Source: Pseudomonadota bacterium (lineage in GTDB: Bacteria; Pseudomonadota; Gammaproteobacteria; Burkholderiales; Burkholderiaceae_C). Taken from it: a DNA stretch of 48,200 nt. The notes under the pieces are model-generated. The model saw only the letters and a list, made by a program, of their open reading frames with translations, searched no databases and was not told the DNA's origin. This document shows, piece after piece, positions 43,951-48,200 of this stretch. The stretch covers positions 1 to 48,200 of the forward strand of contig JAFEEF010000019.1 of assembly GCA_018241265.1 (NCBI GenBank), written 5' to 3'. The stretch's first letter is position 1; every line of letters starts with the position of its first letter. Both the position numbers and the translations under genes were made by a program.

Positions 43951-44010
43951 TCAGTTGTTCTGCGCCGGCTGCTCGAGGATCGCCGGGCTCCGGTGCCCGC
44001 TCACATCGTG
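43951..44010 (-). pseudogene. Remnant of a second acs C-terminus
   Basis: Read on the minus strand, this gives DVSGHRSPAILEQPAQNN followed by stop. The true Acs ends [18 protein letters not shown] and then stop. The match runs over 18 codons with the same stop, about 130 bp beyond the acs stop. It looks like the decayed end of a tandem or previous acs copy. Frames further upstream are not recognisable. Confidence 0.65.
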
Positions 44011-44077
44011 CGCGATATGAGCAGGCCCCGAATCCCGCCAGGCGCTGCGCGCCACGCCCGCATTCGCGGGCGATTCC

Positions 44078-44105
44078 GGATCAGTTGTTCTGGGACAACT
44101 GATCC
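44078..44105. terminator. Perfect 11-bp hairpin across the acs stop codon
   Basis: Arms GGATCAGTTGT (44078-44088) and ACAACTGATCC (44095-44105) with a 6-base loop include the acs stop (44081-44083) and its last codons. No T-run follows in the acs direction, so it is not a typical Rho-independent terminator; it may end transcription weakly or protect the mRNA 3' end. Confidence 0.45.
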
Positions 44106-46051
44106 AGGATGGCGGGATTCTCCAGCGTCGAGATGTCCTGCGTGATCGCCTCGCCCTTGGCGACCGACCGCAACAGCCGCCGCATGATCTTGCCGCTGCG
44201 CGTCTTCGGCAGGTTGTCGCCGAAGCGGATGTCCTTCGGCTTGGCGATCGGGCCGATCTCGCGGCCGACCCAGTTGCGCAGCTCGTTGGCGATCTTCTTG
44301 GCCTCTTCGCCGGTCGGGCGCGGGCGCTTGAGCACCACGAAGGCGCAGATCGCCTCGCCGGTCGTGTCGTCGGGACGGCCGACCACCGCAGCCTCGGCCA
44401 CCAGCTCGGTGCAGCTCACCAGCGCCGACTCGATCTCCATCGTGCCCATGCGGTGGCCCGAGACGTTCAGCACGTCGTCGATGCGGCCGGTGATCGTGAA
44501 GTAGCCGGTCTTGGCGTCGCGGATCGCGCCGTCGCCGGCGAGGTAGTAGCCCTTCAGCTCGGCCGGGTAGTAGCTCTTCTTGAAGCGCTCCGGGTCGCCC
44601 CAGATCGTGCGGATCATGCTCGGCCACGGCTTCTTGACGACGAGGATGCCGCCCTGCCCGTTCGGCACGTCGTTGCCGGTCTCGTCGACGATGGCGGCGG
44701 TGATGCCCGGGAACGGCAGCGTGCACGAGCCCGGCACCAGCGGCGTCGCACCCGGCAGCGGCGTGATCATGTGGCCGCCGGTCTCGGTCTGCCAGAAGGT
44801 GTCGACGATCGGGCAGCGGCCGCCGCCGATGTTCGCGTGGTACCACTCCCAGGCGGCCGGGTTGATGGGCTCGCCGACCGAGCCAAGCAGGCGCAGGCTG
44901 GTCAGGTCGTAGCGCTTGGGGTGTACGGCCTCGTTGCCCTCGGCCGCCTTGATCAGCGAGCGGATCGCCGTCGGCGCCGTGTAGAAGATGGTGACCTTGT
45001 GGTCCTGGATCATCTTCCAGAAGCGGCCGGCGTCGGGGTAGGTCGGCACGCCCTCGAAGACGATCTCGGTGCCGCCCAGCGCCAGCGGGCCGTAGGTGAT
45101 GTAGCTGTGGCCGGTGACCCAGCCGATGTCGGCCGTGCACCAGAAGACGTCGTTGTCCTTCAGGTCGAAGGTCCACTTGGTCGTGAGCGCCGCCATCAGC
45201 AGGTAGCCGCCGGTGGAGTGCTGCACGCCCTTCGGCTTGCCGGTCGAGCCGGAGGTGTAGAGCAGGAAGAGCGGGTGCTCGGCGCCGACCCATTCCGGCT
45301 CGCAGGTGGTGGGCTGGCCGGCGACGACGTCGGCCATCCAGAGGTCGCGGCCGGCGGTCATCGGCAGCTCGGCGCCGGTGCGCTTGACGACCAGCACGTT
45401 CTTCACCGAATCGCAGCCGCCGAGCGCCAGCGCCTCGTCGACGATCGCCTTCAACGGCAGGTGCTTGCCGCCGCGCACCTGCTGGTCGGCGGTGATGACG
45501 GCCACCGCGCCGGTGTCCTCGATGCGGTCGCGCAGGCTCTGCGCCGAAAAACCGCCGAAGACGACCGAGTGCGTCGCGCCGATGCGGGCACAGGCCTGCA
45601 TCGCGGCAACGCCGTCGATCGACATCGAGATGTAGATGACGACGCGGTCGCCCTTCTTCACGCCGAGGCTGCGCAGCCCGTTGGCGATCTGGCAGGTCTT
45701 GGCCAGCAGGTCCTTGTAGGAGATCTTGGTGACCTCGCCGCCGTCGGCCTCGAAGATCAGCGCGGTCTTATCACCCAGGCCCTTCTCGACGTTGCGGTCC
45801 AGGCAGTTGTAGGAGGCGTTGAGCGTGCCGTCCTCGAACCACTTGAAGAACGGGGCGTTGCTGTCATCGAGCGACTTGGTGAACGGCGTCTTCCACGTGA
45901 TCAGCTCGCGGGCCAGGCGGGCCCAATAGCCGGCGTAGTCCGCCTCGGCCTCGGCGACCAGCTTGTCGTACGCGGCCATGCCGGAGACGTAGGCCCCCTC
46001 GCGCGCGGCGGCGCTGGGTTCATACACCTTGGTTTCGTGGTTCTCGCTCAT
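44081..46051 (-). CDS. acs: Acetyl-CoA synthetase (AMP-forming)
   Basis: 656 residues (E. coli 652). Adenylation motifs: [31 protein letters not shown], and TFWQTETGG. The C-terminal [11 protein letters not shown] holds the catalytic Lys that is a target for acetylation control. It activates acetate to acetyl-CoA. ATG at 46051 has GGAG 8 bases upstream; an ATG further upstream (46078) would add nine residues without a ribosome site. A decayed copy of its 3' end follows. Confidence 0.97.
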   Translation of the reverse strand: MSENHETKVYEPSAAAREGAYVSGMAAYDKLVAEAEADYAGYWARLARELITWKTPFTKSLDDSNAPFFKWFEDGTLNASYNCLDRNVEKGLGDKTALIFEADGGEVTKISYKDLLAKTCQIANGLRSLGVKKGDRVVIYISMSIDGVAAMQACARIGATHSVVFGGFSAQSLRDRIEDTGAVAVITADQQVRGGKHLPLKAIVDEALALGGCDSVKNVLVVKRTGAELPMTAGRDLWMADVVAGQPTTCEPEWVGAEHPLFLLYTSGSTGKPKGVQHSTGGYLLMAALTTKWTFDLKDNDVFWCTADIGWVTGHSYITYGPLALGGTEIVFEGVPTYPDAGRFWKMIQDHKVTIFYTAPTAIRSLIKAAEGNEAVHPKRYDLTSLRLLGSVGEPINPAAWEWYHANIGGGRCPIVDTFWQTETGGHMITPLPGATPLVPGSCTLPFPGITAAIVDETGNDVPNGQGGILVVKKPWPSMIRTIWGDPERFKKSYYPAELKGYYLAGDGAIRDAKTGYFTITGRIDDVLNVSGHRMGTMEIESALVSCTELVAEAAVVGRPDDTTGEAICAFVVLKRPRPTGEEAKKIANELRNWVGREIGPIAKPKDIRFGDNLPKTRSGKIMRRLLRSVAKGEAITQDISTLENPAILDQLSQNN

Positions 46052-46194
46052 CGCATTGTCTCCGTGGGTGCTTGACATCCGCTGTCGGCGGGACTGTCGC
46101 CGTCCCGGCTGACGAACGGCTTACTCTAGCCGCCCGGCGCCCTCGGCGAGGCGCCACCCTGGGGTTGTCACCAGGGCGTCGCGGGCCGGCCCCC

Positions 46195-46200
46195 TAGAAT
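46195..46200 (+). promoter_or_regulatory. Candidate -10 box for the YqhA-like gene
   Basis: TAGAAT is followed by CCGCCGCTCGCC, almost identical to the sequence before the pcm-like gene at 26995. A TTGTCA (46165-46170) lies 24 bp upstream, too far for a standard -35. The box is 61 bp before the ATG. Confidence 0.35.
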
Positions 46201-46261
46201 CCGCCGCTCGCCGCCGCCCTCCGGCGGCCCCTGTTGTCCACCGAACGCCCCACCGATCGAC

Positions 46262-46870
46262 ATGGCCCAGTTGCCCGACCCGACCGACGTCCGTCTCCGT
46301 CCGTTGCCGAACCTGATCTTCGCGAGCCGCTGGCTGCAACTGCCGCTGTACCTCGGCCTGATCCTGGCGCAGTGCGTCTACGTCTTCCATTTCTGGGTCG
46401 AGCTGGTGCACCTGATCGAAGCGGTGTTCGGCAACACCGCGGCGCTCGAGAAGCTGGTGACGAGCATCGGCTACAAGTCCGACGCGCCGGTCACCGCGCT
46501 GAACGAGACGGTCATCATGCTGGTCGTGCTCGCGCTGATCGACGTGGTGATGATTTCCAACCTGCTGATCATGGTCATCGTCGGCGGCTACGAGACCTTC
46601 GTGTCGCGGCTGCGGCTCGAAGGCCACCCCGACCAGCCGGAGTGGCTGAACCACGTCAACGCCTCGGTGCTGAAGGTCAAGCTCGCGACCGCGATCATCG
46701 GCATCAGCTCGATCCACCTGCTGAAGACCTTCATCAACGCCGGCAACTACACCGACAAAGTGCTGATGTGGCAGACGATCATCCACGTCGCCTTCCTGTT
46801 CTCGGCGCTGGCGATCGCGCTGGCCGACCGCGTGATGCACCCGGCCGGCAGCCACGGCGACGAGCACTGA
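46262..46870 (+). CDS. YqhA/UPF0114-family (TIGR00645) inner membrane protein
   Basis: 202 residues with four hydrophobic segments: LYLGLILAQCVYVFHFWVEL, VIMLVVLALIDVVMISNLLIM, LATAIIGISSIHLLKTF and IIHVAFLFSALAIALA. The layout and the FASRWLQLPLYLGLI start match the YqhA family, of unknown function. ATG at 46262. It is divergent from acs and followed by a DUF2062 gene 28 bp downstream. Confidence 0.9.
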   Translation: MAQLPDPTDVRLRPLPNLIFASRWLQLPLYLGLILAQCVYVFHFWVELVHLIEAVFGNTAALEKLVTSIGYKSDAPVTALNETVIMLVVLALIDVVMISNLLIMVIVGGYETFVSRLRLEGHPDQPEWLNHVNASVLKVKLATAIIGISSIHLLKTFINAGNYTDKVLMWQTIIHVAFLFSALAIALADRVMHPAGSHGDEH

Positions 46871-46898
46871 CGGCCCCGCCCGCCCGAGACCGACGCCC

Positions 46899-47414
46899 AT
46901 GCGCTGGCTGCCCGACCGCGAGCAGATGCTGCGCTCGCGCTGGCTCGCGCCCGTCGCGCGCCACCTGCACGACGAGCGGCTGTGGCACATGGAGCGCGGC
47001 TGCGTCGCCCGCGCGGTCGCGATCGGCCTCTTCTTCGGGCTGATCCTGCCGTTCGCGCAGTTCCTCGCGGCGGTGGCCTGCGCGGTGTGGCTGCGCGCGC
47101 ACGTCGCGGTGGCCGCCGGCGCGACGCTGGTGACCAACCCGTTCACGTTCGCGCCGCTGTACTGGCTGGCGCACCGCATCGGCCAGCGCCTGCTCGGCGG
47201 GCCGGACGACGACGCCGCGGCCGAAGGCGTCAGCCACCAGGTCGAGCAGGCCGTGCAGCAGGGCTGGCTCGCCGGCCTGTGGGACACCGTCGCCAGCGCC
47301 GGCGCGCCGCTGATGCTCGGGCTCGCGGTGATGGCGGTGGTGTCGTCGGCGCTGGGCTTCGTGCTGGTGTGGCTGCTGTGGCGGCCGCGCCGGCCGCCCG
47401 CTCAGCGGCCGTAG
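46899..47414 (+). CDS. DUF2062-family membrane protein
   Basis: 171 residues. CVARAVAIGLFFGLILPFAQFLAAVACAVWLRA and GATLVTNPFTFAPLYWLA are the DUF2062 core; a last membrane span lies near 140-160. Function unknown; some members sit beside LPS or lipid genes. It converges on the TRAP permease gene with a 13-bp overlap. Confidence 0.88.
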   Translation: MRWLPDREQMLRSRWLAPVARHLHDERLWHMERGCVARAVAIGLFFGLILPFAQFLAAVACAVWLRAHVAVAAGATLVTNPFTFAPLYWLAHRIGQRLLGGPDDDAAAEGVSHQVEQAVQQGWLAGLWDTVASAGAPLMLGLAVMAVVSSALGFVLVWLLWRPRRPPAQRP

Positions 47415-48200
47415 AGCACCTGCGGCAGCCACAGCCCGATGCCGGGCCAGGCGTAGAGCAGCACGATCGCGAGGATCTGGATGCCCATGAACGGGATCAT
47501 CCCCGCGAAGATCTGGTTCAGCGTGACGTGCTTCGGCGCGACGCCCTTCAGGTAGAACGCCGACATCGCCACCGGCGGGCTCAGGAAGGCCGTCTGCAGG
47601 TTCAGCGCCACCAGCAGCCCGAAGAACAGCGGGTCGACGCCGAAGTTGTCGAGCAGCGGCACGAAGATCGGCATGAAGATCACGATGATCTCGGTCCATT
47701 CCAGCGGCCAGCCGAGCACGAAGATGATGACCTGGCTCAGCACGAGGAACTGCGTCTTCGTCAGGTTCATGCCGAGCACCCACTGCTCGACCAGCTCCTG
47801 CCCGCCGAGCAGCGCGAACGCCGCGGAAAAGATCGCCGAGCCGACGAAGAGCCAGCACACCATCGCCGAGGTCTTGGCCGTCAGGAAGACCGATTCGCGG
47901 ATCACCTCGAGGTTCAGCCGCCGGTATGCGGCCGCCAGCAGCATGCCACCGGCCGCCCCGACGGCGGCCGCCTCGGTCGGCGTCGCCAGGCCGAAGACGA
48001 TCGAGCCGAGCACCGCGAGGATCAGCACCATCAGCGGGAAGAAGCTGGCCAGCAGCATCTTGAAGATCTCGAAGCGGGCGAAGCTCAGCAGCGCGTAGAA
48101 GACCGCGAGCGCCACGGCGCCCGCGGCCAGCCCGATCCAGAAGCCGCGGGGCGCGGCGCGCGGGCCGGCGTCGGTCGGCGCGGCGGCGGCGCCCGGCGGC
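47402..48200 (-). CDS. TRAP transporter large permease (DctM-like), 5' end outside window
   Basis: The frame is open to the window edge, so the start is missing. The visible C-terminal 265 residues show the DctM pattern: FGLATPTEAAAVGAAGGMLL, QVIIFVLGWPLEWTEIIVIFMPIFVPLL, and LNLQTAFLSPPVAMSAFYLKG. An Ala/Pro-rich linker precedes a hydrophobic helix near the edge. Large membrane subunit of a sodium-dependent tripartite uptake system for organic acids or similar. The small subunit and binding protein should lie to the right. Confidence 0.93.
   Translation of the reverse strand, partial: PPGAAAAPTDAGPRAAPRGFWIGLAAGAVALAVFYALLSFARFEIFKMLLASFFPLMVLILAVLGSIVFGLATPTEAAAVGAAGGMLLAAAYRRLNLEVIRESVFLTAKTSAMVCWLFVGSAIFSAAFALLGGQELVEQWVLGMNLTKTQFLVLSQVIIFVLGWPLEWTEIIVIFMPIFVPLLDNFGVDPLFFGLLVALNLQTAFLSPPVAMSAFYLKGVAPKHVTLNQIFAGMIPFMGIQILAIVLLYAWPGIGLWLPQVLYGR

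Noticed and set aside
44055-44072. CGCCCGC-ATTC-GCGGGCG hairpin downstream of acs as a Rho-independent terminator
   Set aside because: Stem is only 7 bp and no T-run follows in either direction.

Overview
The window is GC-rich, tightly packed bacterial DNA. Its gene content and order point to a Burkholderiales-type betaproteobacterium. Supporting signs are the run pcm-like / rhodanese / tolC / waaA / waaC / phosphomannomutase, an RcoM-type CO sensor, the LPS-core and outer-membrane genes of a Gram-negative, and many ATGA or TGATG gene overlaps. No rRNA, tRNA, CRISPR array, insertion sequence or prophage is visible. The genus is not determined.

Layout. 1-7500: the 3' end of a GMC oxidoreductase, a RidA-family protein, a histidine-rich PadR regulator resembling the nickel-responsive YqjI, an S9 peptidase, an unrecognised gene closed by a clear bidirectional terminator, a tiny basic secreted protein, a prolyl-4-hydroxylase-like dioxygenase, a secreted beta-sandwich protein and two very small membrane proteins. 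7598-16685: a complete aerobic carbon monoxide dehydrogenase locus on the minus strand, in the order rcoM, coxM, coxS, coxL, coxG, coxD, coxE, coxF/xdhC and a MocA-type nucleotidyltransferase. CoxL carries the form I signature AYRCSFR. The regulator keeps the His, Cys and Met that bind heme in RcoM. The space between rcoM and coxM holds two 12-bp direct repeats flanking an inverted repeat. 16786-24560: a DODA-type dioxygenase, a tartrate/D-malate dehydrogenase-like enzyme divergent from an NCS1 transporter with its GntR regulator, an ABC solute-binding protein, a TPR methyltransferase and a decayed molybdenum hydroxylase gene.

24733-36148: trmB, uppP, a lipoprotein, then the pcm-like/rhodanese/tolC/GNAT genes, which carry two copies of a composite hairpin repeat that begins at stop codons. 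waaA and waaC for LPS core follow. A phosphomannomutase lies divergent from an AlgZ/AlgR-like LytS/LytTR pair, with a 20-bp-period direct repeat between them. 36135-43935: an apparent single operon for sulfide:quinone oxidoreductase, a TolC channel, a DUF2892 membrane protein, an RND pump and its adaptor, divergent from an ArsR-family repressor. 43951-48200: acs preceded on its 3' side by a short degenerate copy of its own C-terminus, then YqhA and DUF2062 membrane proteins and the 3' part of a TRAP large permease.

How the genes work together. The best-supported system is CO oxidation: RcoM senses CO, CoxMSL oxidises it, CoxD/E/F and the MocA-like enzyme mature the Mo-Cu-MCD site, and CoxG docks the enzyme at the membrane. 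The most novel-looking system is the SQR-RND operon, where sulfide oxidation at the quinone pool is genetically tied to a tripartite exporter under one ArsR switch. Its cargo is not known from the sequence; reactive sulfur species are an inference.
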